Assembly: GCA_029204225.1 (NCBI GenBank)
Contig: CM055102.1
Span: forward strand, 22,530,160-22,594,159
Direction of reading: 5' to 3'
DNA from: Diphasiastrum complanatum
Taxonomy: Eukaryota; Streptophyta; Lycopodiopsida; Lycopodiales; Lycopodiaceae
Length of the DNA: 64,000 nt
Shown here piece by piece: positions 1-12,559 of the stretch; the first letter of the stretch is position 1, and each line of letters opens with the position of its first letter. Below the pieces are notes generated by a model that had not been told where the DNA came from, did not search any database, and was given only the letters and a program-made list of their open reading frames with translations. The position numbers were made by a program, and so were the translations under genes.

Positions 1-354
1 TACTACATAAATATAGCAATTTGGTGTTGGTATATTACGACAGCTCCATTTCCTAGACAACAACACTATGTGCTTTCCTTTCCCTAGATTCATCAACATA
101 GGAGCCTTTGTCTTCCTCCCTGATGGCATCAGACATAAATAACTTTAAGCTCATATATTCATCATTAGATCGAAACTCGCATCTAATCCATCTTGGAAGT
201 CCTACTAAGAACTAGATGATGAGCATGTGTTCGGCGGATTGTTCTTGTACTTGACCTTTTAAGCGCTTGAAATGCCCAATATAGTCTCGTACATGTTCGT
301 CTTTTGCCATTATGATATTACTCAATTTGACAAAAGGTCTCTCAATCAAACAAA
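1..354 (-). pseudogene. Ty3/gypsy gag fragment, C-terminal part
   Basis: Read on the - strand, this encodes a retrotransposon capsid stretch with motifs such as ERPFVKLSN, DYIGHFKRLK and GLPRWIRCEFRS, resembling the Retrotrans_gag capsid fold of plant Ty3/gypsy elements. An in-frame stop follows HMLII. It is the continuation of the gag at 5128-5557: the copia element at 355-5122 was inserted between the two parts, leaving a 5-bp duplication. The gag runs off the left edge of the window. Confidence 0.65.
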
Positions 355-1173
355 TGTGATAAATTGGCAAAAATCTAGCTTGGTATTTTTATGATAGAAG
401 TTTGTAAGTAAATCTCACATGTGTGGGGGATGTTCCCACATGTGGAGAATTGTAAAGTAAATAAAAATGTTAGATATAGGGGTCTTATATTTTATGTATC
501 AAGCATCTAGGTGTAGGATGTTGATAGGGTCAAATTTGACAGAGATGGCAATTTATCCATTTCCACTTCTAATGCCACTATTGAACCAAAATAGAGTAGG
601 AGGCCAAAATCGAGCCAATTAGAGTGTAGACAAGTGTAATGATTTTGTTTGATGAAGTTTAAGAGGTCCAATAGGATTTAGAGGTGGAACCATGAGTGGT
701 CCAATAGAATTTGAGATATGCTTGGAAATGGTCCAATAGAATTTAGAGGTGAATGGATCAATGGTCCAATAGGATTAAGAGGTGACAAAAGTGTGGTCCA
801 ATCATGATTGAGCATTGTGCTAGCTCATGCATCTACTTGTATCATTGTACTTCTCATTTGGATCTAGTTGATTTTGGAGATTGAGTGGATTTTGAGTGTT
901 ATTGATTTCCTAGCTTTCTCTCTCTACCCGAGAGCCATTGATGACTTTCTCTCTCTACCCGAGGAGAGTAGCTTGTTTTTACTTAGATGACTTTTGGAAA
1001 ACTTCCCACACGTGTGAGTGAGAGTTGGAAGTGATTCAATGCATGTAGTACTGTGTTTTTGCCATAGAATCAATGATAGATCTTGAATCTTAATCTAGTC
1101 TTGATCTTGGTGCATCTACACACCTTAGGAGATCACAAGTACATGTGGACAGTCCACACGTATGAATTCAACA
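355..1173 (+). repeat. 5' LTR of element 1
   Basis: 819-bp LTR aligned with 4301-5122. It contains short internal repeats of the type ggtccaatagaattt-agaggtg (about 668-785) and two copies of ctctctctacccgag near 915-965. It ends immediately before the primer-binding site. Confidence 0.92.
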
Positions 1174-1190
1174 TGGTATCAGAGAATACC
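1174..1190 (+). other. Primer-binding site, element 1
   Basis: TGGTATCAGAG directly abuts the LTR end. This is the usual copia PBS, complementary to the 3' end of initiator tRNA-Met. Confidence 0.85.
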
Positions 1191-1930
1191 TAAGGTTACC
1201 AGGCATTTTGATCCATTTGAGTGAAAACTATTCATCAATCTTGAGCTAGAAATTGTCAAGATCCATTTTCCCAGCTATCTTGTCCAGTTTTGGATCAAAA
1301 GAGATCAATAGGGCATTGATTGGGTTTGACCTGGTACTGTACGGAATCAGGTGCTCAGACATGTGTGAGGAACATCCAATTTCAGTTTGGGAGTTCTCAG
1401 TCATGTTTGATCCAAAAATCTTGCTTGATAGCTTGTTTGGAAGCTATTTTTGTCTAGTTTCTGATGCAATCAGTTTCATTCCATTTAGTTGAGCCAATCA
1501 AAAGTTATAAGCTTTTGAAGAGGGTTAGGTAGGGCACCTAGACCTGGGTGGACACATTTGGTTTGGTCAAGAGATTGCTTGTTTGATCCAAAATCATAGT
1601 TGAATGCTTATCAATCTCATCTATATATGATCTAGGCACTATTTTGAGATCTTAGCCATTTTGTTTCATGCAATATCATTGTATTTGAGTCAAATTTGAT
1701 TTCTTAGTGTATTTCACACGTGCTAAGAGTGTTTGATCCTAACTTTGCCCATACTCCATCATTTGATGTGAAGTAGATCTAGTTTTGGAGAGATTGAGGT
1801 AGCTAGTGAGAATCATCTCACAATTTGTTGCAAGATCTTGCATAAGAGATGGTAGCACACCATTATTGGATCCTATAGTGAGAGAGAAGCAACATTTTTT
1901 GTTCATCACTTCTGTTTATCTCCACTTTAC

Positions 1931-3463
1931 ATGACTTCAATGAGTTCATACTTGTTGCAACCAAGTGAGAGATTGTCTACTTCCAACTATTCAATATGGA
2001 AGTTGAGGATGGAGTCCATCTTGATACTCCAAGATGTGATGGACATTGTACTTGGGATTGAGGAGGAGCCTCAAGTCCTTTAAGAAGTACAAAAGTACAA
2101 GACAAGAGCTAGGATGGCTCTCCATTATATCAAGATGAATGTCTCTAATGAGATATTGAGGGAGATTGGTGATTGTTCTACATCCAAGGAAGCTTGGGAT
2201 TGTCTCAAGTCCATCTATGAGGCTAAGAACACCTCTAGGCTGCTCACTCTTAGAAATCAAATCTTCCAAAGTAGTCAAAAGAGTGATGAGAGTGCATCTA
2301 ATTATGTTTTGAGAGTCAAGGATATTCATAGGGAGCTTGCATGTATTGGTGACTCAATCAATCAAAGTGAGCTAGTTCAAATCATTCTCAATGGCTTGAG
2401 AGATGAACATGACAACCTTGTCCAATCCTATGCCATTAAGGAGGAGCTACCAAGTTTTGAGGCCCTTCAAAGTGTGATTATTTCTGAAGAATCAAGACAA
2501 GAGTACAAACTCTTGAGGATAAACAAGCTATCACTCAATCATGATGATGGCAAAGCTCTATTTGCTAAGCACAAAGAGAGGAGTAAGAAGCAACACCATC
2601 ACTTCTCTAATGACAAAGCTAAAGACCAAGATGGTGACTCATGGTATATTGATAGTGGAGCATCTTCACATATGTGTGGCTCCAAGCACTCTTTTTCATG
2701 TATTATGCCTTATGACGGAGTCAAGAAGACCATATACACTGCAAGTAAGCATGAGTGCAATATTGAAGGAGTAGGGATTATTCCCTTGAAGCTTGCATCT
2801 TCCAAAGATCTCTTTCTCAAAAATGTTCTTTTTGTCCCAAATCTTACAAAGAACATCTTAAGTGTTGGCCAACTTTTTGATAGTGGCTTTGATGTCAATT
2901 CCAATATTGACAATTGTGTGATCAAGAAGGATGGTGAGATCCTTGCATATGGATCAAGATTTGAAGGCATCTACAAATTGGATCCAAGTGAGAGTGCAAA
3001 CTCCCTTGATGTCTCTTGTATGTCCAATCTTTCAAAGGAGGATGATCACACAAGATGCACATATCTTCTCTCTTCAAGTATTATGGTGTATGATTGTTCC
3101 CTATTATTCAAAGCATGTGTTGAGAAGCAATTCTCATTGAAGAACAAAGCTTTGAGGAGTATTGGAGCTCTTGAAGGAATAGCATTATATGAAGTTTTAT
3201 TCAAGATGAAGCCTAAGGTTGATCACCTTAGTGAACTTGGTAGTGCTTGCTTTGCACATATTCCCTTGGAAACAAGGAGGAAGGATGATCCAAGCTCATG
3301 GATCATGATTGGATACTCCCTTATCAAGGAGGCCTTTAGTGTCTTTACACTCTCTATTTCAAAAGTGGTTGTGAATAGAGATGTCATATTGCATGAAGAT
3401 TCAACCTTGGAAGTGGCCGGATTCAAGGCTTCTCAAGAAGCATCACAAGTCATCTTCTTTTAA
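1931..3463 (+). pseudogene. gag-protease polyprotein of element 1 with integrase-C-like tail
   Basis: The frame opens at ATG 1931 and has one in-frame TAA at 2081-2083. The gag core has NYSIWKLRME with the conserved Trp intact, then TSRLLTLRNQIF. No zinc knuckle is visible between gag and protease. The protease has the catalytic motif WYIDSGASSHM, followed by pre-integrase sequence (LTKNILSVGQLFD, GIYKLD). The frame then passes directly into a stretch like the end of a copia integrase (LSELGSACFAHIP, SSWIMIGYS, VVVNRDVIL), so the zinc finger and DDE core are missing. An ATG at 2114 gives a 449-codon open frame downstream of the stop. Confidence 0.8.
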
Positions 3464-4290
3464 GGTATTCAAGTTGTGATGGGGCTGAGGTGTGAGGAGG
3501 AGTCTCTTCTTCATATGATTTCAAGTAGATCTGCATGGCTGAGTCTTTATGGCTCACCTTACATGGCAAAGAGGGGCATCTTTCATGTTTTATTTACTAC
3601 AACACATTTATATATGCTTCTCTTCCTTGGGTTGATATGCTATCTTGCTTCATTGAATTTTTTGAATCTCAAAGTTCAAGAAGGGCTATACTAGTTTTGT
3701 ATGATGCTTATGATATGGACATGTTTCTTGTCACTATTGACTTAGATATGTTTCCAATACATTTTGAAAGCAATATATTGTATTATCAAAAGTATCCTCT
3801 TGATTCTAGTAAGAACAAGATTGAGCATGTTACTCATGTTTTTGAAAATCATGTTTTCACATGTTTTGAGGCAAATTGTGAACTCCTCTTGAGATTACGT
3901 GAAGCATCCAAAGTGGACACTTACATCCTTGAGAGAGTAATTAGCCTAAAAAATATCAAGATAGTATTTGATATCAAGATTAGATCCATCATGGATATAG
4001 CTCATTGTATGTGGACTTGTATGGTGCAGCCATCATGCAAGTGGAACTTTCAAAGCAAAGATCATCATCAAGCATGGAGGAAGCCCATGATCATAGTGGC
4101 ATATTGGTGGAGCACTCTTCAAAGGCCTTTGGCAAGAGATCTCTGCCAAAGAGATCTTATCATGGATATGGTGAGCGTGCTGCTATGATGGATCCCTTGG
4201 CTGATCTTCACTTCTTATGCATACCAAAGGGTCCACTGAAAAAGCTTTACAAACTTCTTAAGTGATCTAGTGCCTTTCCAAGCTATTTCT
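3464..4290 (+). other. Element 1 region where RT/RNase H would lie; no recognisable domain
   Basis: Frames of 217 codons (3535-4188) and 86 codons (4005-4265) are open, but neither shows reverse-transcriptase (YVDD) or RNase H motifs. Whether they are translated is unknown. They could be decayed sequence or material acquired in place of pol. Confidence 0.4.
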
Positions 4291-4300
4291 TGAGGAGGAG

Positions 4301-5122
4301 TGTGAGAAATTGGCAAAAATCTAGCTTGGTATTTTTATGATAGAAGCTTGTAAGTAAATCTCACATGTGTGGAGAATGTTCCCACATGTAGAGAATTGTA
4401 AAGTAAATAAAAATGTTAGATATAGGGGTCTTATGTTTTTTGTATCAAGCATCTAGGTGTAGGATGTTGATAGGGTCAAATTTGGCATAGATGGCAAATT
4501 ATCCATTTCCACTTATAATGCCACTATTAACCCAAAATAGAGTAGGAGGCCAAACTCGAGCCAATTAGAGTGTAGACAAGTGTAATGCTTTTTTTTTATG
4601 AAGTTTAAGAGGTCCAATAGGATTTAAAGGTGGAACCATGAGTGGTCAAATAGAATTTGAGATATGCTTGAAAATGGTCCAATAGAATTTAGAGGTGAAT
4701 TGATCAATGGTCCAATAGGATTAAGAGGTGGCAAAAGTGTGGTCCAATCATGATTGAGCATTGTGGTAGCTCATGCATCTACTTATATCATTGTACTTCT
4801 CATTTGGATCTAATTGATTTTGGAGATTGAGTGGATTTTGAGTGTTATTGGTTTCCTAGATTTCTCTCTCTACCCGAGAGCTATTGATTATTTTCTCTCT
4901 CTACCCAAGGAGAGCAGCTTGTTTCTACTTAGATTACTTTTGGAACACCTCCCACACATGTGAGTGAGAGTTGGAAGTGATTGAATGCATGTAGTACTGT
5001 GTTTTTGCCATAGAATCAAAGATAGATCTTGAATCTCAATCTAGTCTTGATCTTGGTGCATCTACACACCTTAGGAGATCACAAATACATGTTGTGGACA
5101 GTCCACACGTGTGAATTCAACA
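4301..5122 (+). repeat. 3' LTR of element 1
   Basis: 822-bp copy of 355-1173, preceded by the purine tract tgaggaggag (4291-4300) and followed by the target duplication acaaa. The LTR carries the same ccaataggatt-rich repeats. Confidence 0.92.
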
Positions 5123-5127
5123 ACAAA

Positions 5128-5557
5128 AGGGCTTAAAACATTTGATAAAGAATTCCTTCATATTAGACCGATCAAGTTATTTTCACGATCCAGGTTGAAG
5201 AACCATTCACGTGTTTGATCTATCATGGTCATCGAGAATAATTGGACCATTGCTTCGTTGGATGTTTCGCCATAAATGTTGCAAGCATTCTCAAAGACTT
5301 GTAAAAATATCCAAGGGTCCGAGCTACCATCGTACTTAGGAAGATCTAGCTTCGGGGTACGTGTTTTAGTGTGAGGTAGATGGAGCATTTGTGAGCCCAA
5401 AAGGCATCACCTTAAACTCATAAAGCCTCATTGAGGTGAGCTCTTGCATGTGAGGACTCAGTAGCATGAAAATGTGCTCGATCATGTATGCTTTTGGTTT
5501 GGTTTGTTCCCATCTGTCGAATGGATTGGTAGATGGTTCGTGGACTTGTGATTTCAT
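5128..5557 (-). pseudogene. Ty3/gypsy gag fragment, N-terminal part
   Basis: On the - strand, PKLDLPKYDGSSDPWIFLQ, ACNIYGETSNEAMVQLF and TREWFFNLDRE are typical of a Ty3/gypsy gag capsid N-terminal domain. It continues at 1-354 beyond element 1. Just upstream, in another frame (5366-5557), is YEFKVMPFGLTNAP, which is a Ty3/gypsy reverse-transcriptase motif rather than gag, so the copy is a mosaic. Confidence 0.7.
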
Positions 5558-6921
5558 TCATGAGAACCTACGACGATGGATTTCGTCAGACGTAGGTGAC
5601 ACCATTTCTGGTGGATAATCATCTGTGGGATCAGGATGGTGGTCCATTGGGTAAAATTGTGCTTTTTGGGTTTTCTGATTTTTGTTTTTTGGCTAGTAGG
5701 TCAGTCAAGGTGGAGGAGGCTAAGACAGGGTTGGAGAGTGCTAGCAGGGCGTTAGAGGGTGGTTTGAGAGTGTTGGCAAGCTTGGTAGCGCAAAACAGAT
5801 CTGCAAGGGGTGTTTCTTGTAGGTGTGTTGTATTTATTTGCAGGTCCTTTGCAGGTCGGTTTGATCTTCCAGGTCTGATTGTAGAGATCAAATTGTAGAG
5901 TGGTGAACATAGAAGACCAAGAATGTGGCAGAAATTAGAGTGTTACATTTTTTGTAGAATGTAGAGGTGTTCAAAGATGTAGAGATTTTGGATAGGAACT
6001 GGGCGTGGACAGTATTGCAGTAGTTACAGATTTAGAATGTGTGGGTTGAAGTAGCAACACATGTCAAATGCTGACAGTTTTCTTGCTCTAGAAGATTTGT
6101 TAACTGGTTGTTCTTCTTCTTCTTTACAGATCTATCTATTACCAAACTACGTTGGACATTTCATGGATGTTAACATTCTTATTTAAGGCCCAAATCAGGC
6201 AAAGAGGGACTGATTTTCGTTGAAGTATTTGTCTTGTTTGTCATAGGACAACTCAAGGAGGTCTCTCTTGAAACGTATCACATGCATTCAAAACCAAACA
6301 TGCAATCAAAACGTTCAACCAGTAGATCAGCATGCAATCTAGGTAAACAAACCATGAAATCCTACTTTACTTGTTGCAAAATGAAATGAATCAAATCCTA
6401 AACACTAAAACTAATCTACACATGCATTAATCCACAAAACAAGAAACAAGAAACTAAACTAGACAACATATTTGAGAGTCCAAGGATAAAGAAACACACA
6501 TTTCTTGATTCTTGGACTAGCAAGAACATCAAAAAAGAGACTGACACCAGGTTTGCAAGACTTACACCTCAATCCAATCCATGATGGTTTACCACAATGC
6601 TGATTCCTACATTAATCCACAAGCATAAATGAACTTCGGGATTCACCATGAGGCTTACATAGTTTCTATTGTCATGCTTAACTACTGATTCTCGGATCTC
6701 ATACTCAGCTCTTAGTCTTCGTCCATCTCATATTCTCGAAGACCTCCTCGGTCTAAGGTGAGAGGTGCTCTTGGGTATCTCTGACTAAGTATCTTGGGGA
6801 TTCGCCAGAGTCAGCCAACAATAGCTTACTAAGCTTTGAAGTTGAGTGTCGTGTGCATGATCTATTAATTAGCCTATCTTCCTCACCCTCCTTGCTTCAC
6901 ACTATATTTGTCAGCTTATTT
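5558..6921. other. No gene recognised
   Basis: Overlapping open frames of about 86-100 codons on both strands at 5596-5898 resemble nothing I know. The rest is low-complexity plant intergenic sequence. It could be leader or LTR of the gypsy element to its left, but no boundary is visible. Confidence 0.5.
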
Positions 6922-6960
6922 TACACACGCACACATGCGCGTGCATGCACGCACGCACAT

Positions 6961-7040
<80 letters not shown>

Positions 7041-7070
7041 GCGCGCACGCACACACACACACGCGCACAT
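6922..7070. repeat. (CA)n microsatellite with CG/TG imperfections; alternating purine-pyrimidine tract
   Basis: Every step across 149 bases alternates purine and pyrimidine, with pure CA from about 6962 to 7036 and GC-containing flanks on both sides. Open frames here on both strands (poly His-Thr, poly Val-Cys) are artefacts of the repeat. Confidence 0.95.
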
Positions 7071-10000
7071 TGTAAAAACACTTAACAAGATCTAGTTTAA
7101 CAACAAACATAGATTAATATAGCTTAATCTGGTAAAGGGAATGCACATATATGTACTATGAGAGAAAATTTGTTAGAAAATGACCGAGATCTGACATAGA
7201 TGTTCAGTGACTGAAAAAAGCAATGGTCAAAATGGCTTGAATTTTATTAGGAGATCTTCTTTTCAAGTAGTAACATAAAAAGTTGAATATTGTGAAAATC
7301 GTGAACATTGTGATTTAGTTAACTTTTGGGCTAATCTTGCTGGAATCCTTGAATTGACATTTGTCAAATATTTTTACCATTTTGAGTTAGCATTTTTTGA
7401 CCCTTCAAACTTTTGAATTTCCTAAATTGGCATTTTTCAGATTCTTTGACTATGTAAAATCAGCTATATTTTTGCAAATTAGGTAGAAGCTCATGTATTC
7501 TAGAAACTATGTAACAATTAAGAGTAATTTTGTAGATTGTTTAGAACTTGGAATATTCTTGTACATTTTACATAGTGTATAGAAAATTTTAAGTAGCTTG
7601 AGGTTCAATTATAGGGTATTGAAGAATATCTGAAGATGAAAATGAGGTTAGGAGTGTGATTAACTTCAACAAAAGAAAACACAAAGATCTAACCAAGATC
7701 TTAAAATGTGGATAAAGTGCATGAGTAGGTGCTTTGTTTTCTAATATTCTTTTGTCCACTCTTTTTTTTATTTGAACCAATTTCACGTAGAAATTTTATT
7801 CTCATTTGCATAATTAGAACCTTGAACTTTTGTCCATATGAAGCGATGATGTGGTTTGTACGTGATCTTATATTTTTGTTTTATAGATGACAAGAAAAAT
7901 TGTTACAAATGAATAAAGTTGACATACATATCTTTGATATAAATGTTCATCATGTTTGAAACAATGTTAGATCACATTCATGTGGATTTGAACATTAAAA
8001 AAAAAACATAAATAAATTTCAATCAAGAGGTATGTGAATTATTGTACATAGAGACTCCACATGTTTGGATATCTTTTGAGTTGGCACATTAGTAACCAAA
8101 CATCTATGTCAAATACTTGCTTTGAAATAATAGTTTCAATTTTGCAAACAGCTTGAAATGTTTGACTTTTTTAGCTAGTAAATTTGGTCATTTTTTTGGT
8201 TGGTATAGTCTATTAATAATTATACCATGAATTATTTTGCAATATAGATGTTATTACATAGTGATTGAAAAGAAATGGAATTCCTATTCACCATATAAAT
8301 TGGTTCTCATTCACCATATGAATAGGATTTTAGGATAATATGTATGTTTTTACTTACATCATCTCAAAATGAGTGTTGCTCTCCATATATTGTACCTATA
8401 ATTAATTAGTGTTCATTTGATCATGCCATGATTATTGCATCATTATAAACCATATCACATCAAGATGGGGAAAATTAAAAAGAACTATGGCATGCATTAC
8501 AATAATAGCAATGGGACTATTCAATACTTCCTAAAAGTTAATAATTGTTTCCTATTAGATCCAAGTATGCAACTTGGATTGCAAAAACAATTCATAATAT
8601 ATTGTGTTTTTGTTATTGATATGCTATTTTTTTTAAAATAACTTAACATATACATTGCAGAAAATGTTATACAATATTCAATTTTCTCAAAGAACCCAAA
8701 AGGTGCAAAATGCTTTAAATGGTGATGTAATTTATAAATATAAAGTTTCTCTCTCACATGATCTTGCATACATATATTGTAATCAATCAAAAAACTAGGG
8801 ATTGGTTCAATTTAGTATTTGATAGTCATGTAGGTAGAAAATAAGTAAAGAAAAACAAATTTTAGAGTTTCCACATCATGGGAATGTGCAATTTTTGTGA
8901 TCACAACAAAGCCTAGGGCATAGGAATAGTTTTAAAATGCCAACATGTACGTTACTTTTTTGCTAAGTGACTTGGATGACTTGAAATTGGTATTTCTAAG
9001 GATGATATGAAAAAGTAATTGACTCATCACATAGAGTGTTTAGACATGATTTAAATTCTTATATTAACTCTTCAATTAGAGAAAGGTCTTGAGACATTGC
9101 ATGTATAAGCTTTATCATGCTCTAGATAGGTACAAGTAGCAATCAAAACAATCTTTTTCAAGCTGTTCGAATGGTTAGACACAACCACCTTGAAGTTTCA
9201 TAGTAACAAATTTTGAATTCTCATAGTAACAAATCAATATCTTCACATGTTCAAGAACTATCAAGAATGTTGCTAAAGTGATGACATGTCATTATCAAAG
9301 GTCAAACTCTAGAAGGTTGGTTAAAAGTATATGGTTCATGTCCAAGTTGAAGCACTACATATACCTATTGGAATTAACCTATCTAAAAATTTATATCACA
9401 AACTTCAGGCTATTAAGTTTTGTGTATTATTATACCATGAAGTAAATGTCTTGATGAGTGAAAATATTTTATTTTATTTTAAGAGATAGAAAAAGGCACA
9501 ACATTGTGCATTTCCATTATAAGGTTTTAAATACAGAAGACATATTTTGTCATTGAGAACTTGATACAATGTTAAAAATCTAGGGTAAAATTTGTTGTTG
9601 CATTTGATTGGTTAGCTTGGAGCATCTTGCAAACCTTTTTAAAGTCAATTCATTGTATGACTTCTTTGATGAAAATATTACCTACCAATATTATGTAGTA
9701 AACTACAATTATGATGAATGTTAAAAAGAAACACACTACTTAATACCTTTTTGTTAAATTCAAATGGATCATTATGCTTGTATAGTAATTATACAAGTAG
9801 GTGAATAGAGGAAAAATGTGGTAAAGAATCATAGCCCTTAAGACATAAATTATATTAATTTACTATAGCTATCACCTTGAATCGGAGTTATTGCTCATAT
9901 AATTAGTTCAAAAGAAAACATTAAATGCATAAAAGTAAATACAATCAAACATTTGCTTCCTTTTAGAAGAAGCGATATTGTTTTCTCATTAACAAAGAAA

Positions 10001-11330
10001 GGTGATTTGAAAGCAAGAATGTTTTTATCTTAATGGTGTTTATAGTGAATATAACCACCAACATTGCATGTAGCATACACTATTGTGTAATTGAGGATCT
10101 TTTTAACATGATGTGCATGAGTTGATAGACCAATTGTTATTGATATTGATTTTGCAACAAATATATATTTTATAAAGAAGATGCAAATTAGACTCAAAAA
10201 TAAAAAATGGAAAAATGTAGCATTTTTGTTTCTTTTATGGAGGAAATCATACAAGGGTTGGTATTTTCTTATGCAAAAATGGCATGAACAATATATGCAT
10301 CAATCTAGATAAGACTATCTTGAACTATACTAAAAGATTCTTTTGTGCTATGTAGATTTATGACTTATTATCTCTTGTTGCATGTGATAAGAGATTTATC
10401 TATTCATTTTAACTAAGTGTGTCATGCATAGCACTATGTTAAACTTTGTTCAAGAGAACATGTATTTATTGCTGAAAAATACTTTAAAAAAGTACATGGG
10501 TTTATATAAGTCAAAAATGTGGGAGATATTGTCCATGTACTGTTGATATAAAATGACTATTGAAAAATGTAACAATAAAATATTGTTTGAGAAATAAAGC
10601 AGAGAAAGCAATCAGTCACATGATTTCAAATAATAGCAAATATAGATACTACTACATTTTAGAACAAGATAAGTGAAAACATAAAAGCCAATGTATGATA
10701 ATATTTGTTGTTTGAAAGATACATTGTTGGAAATAACTGCATTTTTTGCTCCAAAAAAACTTACAAAACCACTACTATGTCACAATGGCTTATTCTCTTT
10801 GAAATAAAAAACATGAAGATAATTTTTTTGAAAAAACTCTAGCCAACTTATGTCACCATCATGCATGTATATGCTTCAAAGCTTGTAAAGATATTTTCAA
10901 GTAGCAAAATGGGTGGGATCATTTCAAATTTGCAACAAAATAGACATATTGGAGTTTACAAGTCAATGAAACTCATTCTATAATGTATTCATAGTCCGTT
11001 TTTTACAAAAGTACAAGCAAACATGCGCAACATGGAGTTTTACACTAAAAATTCCACAAGCAAAAAGGTTGATCCTATAGAAATAATTGTAAATTATGAA
11101 CAGCTGACTTAGAGTCCTTTGGTCTATAAACATACATCAAATTTGGCCACAATCTGCATTCTTGAGTTTCATAAGCAAAACTCAAGAGGCAAAAAGTGCA
11201 ACCCTACAAACATACACAAAGATTTTTACAATTGTCAAAAATGTCAAATTGTAAAAGTCATCTATCTTGAGACTTGGGAGCCCTCTATCAAAACCACTCA
11301 TTGTACACTTGTAAATAAGTGATTAGAAAA
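7071..11330. other. AT-rich intergenic stretch, no gene recognised
   Basis: About 4.3 kb with only short frames (under 90 codons) and frequent stops. I see no exon-like coding, RNA gene, LTR pair or terminal inverted repeat. It may contain old repeats too decayed to recognise. Confidence 0.55.
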
Positions 11331-11339
11331 AAATTAGAG

Positions 11340-11720
11340 TTAGATTAGCTCATGATAGTGTAGGCACATTACACTTGGCTTGATGGTAGAGGTCTAGTGA
11401 CATAGCACCTCTTGATTTCATTTGTCAATTTGGACCAATCATATTGTAAGATGCACCAGAATGGTCTAATCATTGTAAGAGGTGGCATTTAGGTGTCCAA
11501 TCAGAGTAAGAGGTGATTTTAGAGAGGTCTGATCATTGTATTCCATTACACTATTCATGGATCTCGAGATACTATGAGTGAGAGTGAGATTGAGTCCACA
11601 CTTAGTTTCTGGATGAGAGATTTGGAGGTTGCATGCTCCAACACTTAAATTATTTTCTAGATTCTCTCTCTACCCAAGAGCAAGCCAATTTTATACTTAG
11701 TTTTTTTCATATAAAGTTTT
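11340..11720 (+). repeat. Diverged LTR-like fragment
   Basis: The order of motifs resembles the element 1 LTR: repeated agaggt-ggtccaatca phrases, a gagtgagattgagt segment, then attctctctctacccaagagcaa, corresponding to tttctctctctacccgag in that LTR. No boundaries or partner LTR are seen. Confidence 0.4.
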
Positions 11721-12356
<636 letters not shown>

Positions 12357-12559
12357 TCAGCTCAGCTCAGTATATTAGGTGAAATGCACTTTTCTCATCT
12401 CAGTTCCAACCACTTTTTTGTAGGGACCTTCTTCACAATATTATAAGACCTCAGAGAAGTCTACGAAGGTCCAGAAGGTGATTTGACTGCCCTGCGAAGG
12501 TTCTGGAAAAATTAAGAGTTTTTATCTTTCAAAGCCTTAGCATTTTTCTTAGTTTTTCC

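Larger units (their letters stand above)
355..5122 (+). mobile_element. Non-autonomous Ty1/copia LTR retrotransposon (element 1), nested in gypsy gag
   Basis: Complete structure: 5' LTR 355-1173, primer-binding site from 1174, coding region, purine tract 4291-4300, 3' LTR 4301-5122, and a perfect 5-bp target duplication acaaa (350-354 and 5123-5127). LTRs begin TGTG and end AACA and differ by scattered substitutions, so the insertion is not recent. The interior is only 3.1 kb. It carries gag, protease and an integrase-C-terminus-like stretch, but no integrase core, no YVDD reverse transcriptase and no RNase H. It must be mobilised in trans. Its gag is related to that of the element at 54414-60520. 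Confidence 0.92.

Noticed and set aside
6853-7110. Open frames with poly His-Thr (+) and poly Val-Cys (-)
   Set aside because: They are translations of the CA microsatellite on both strands.
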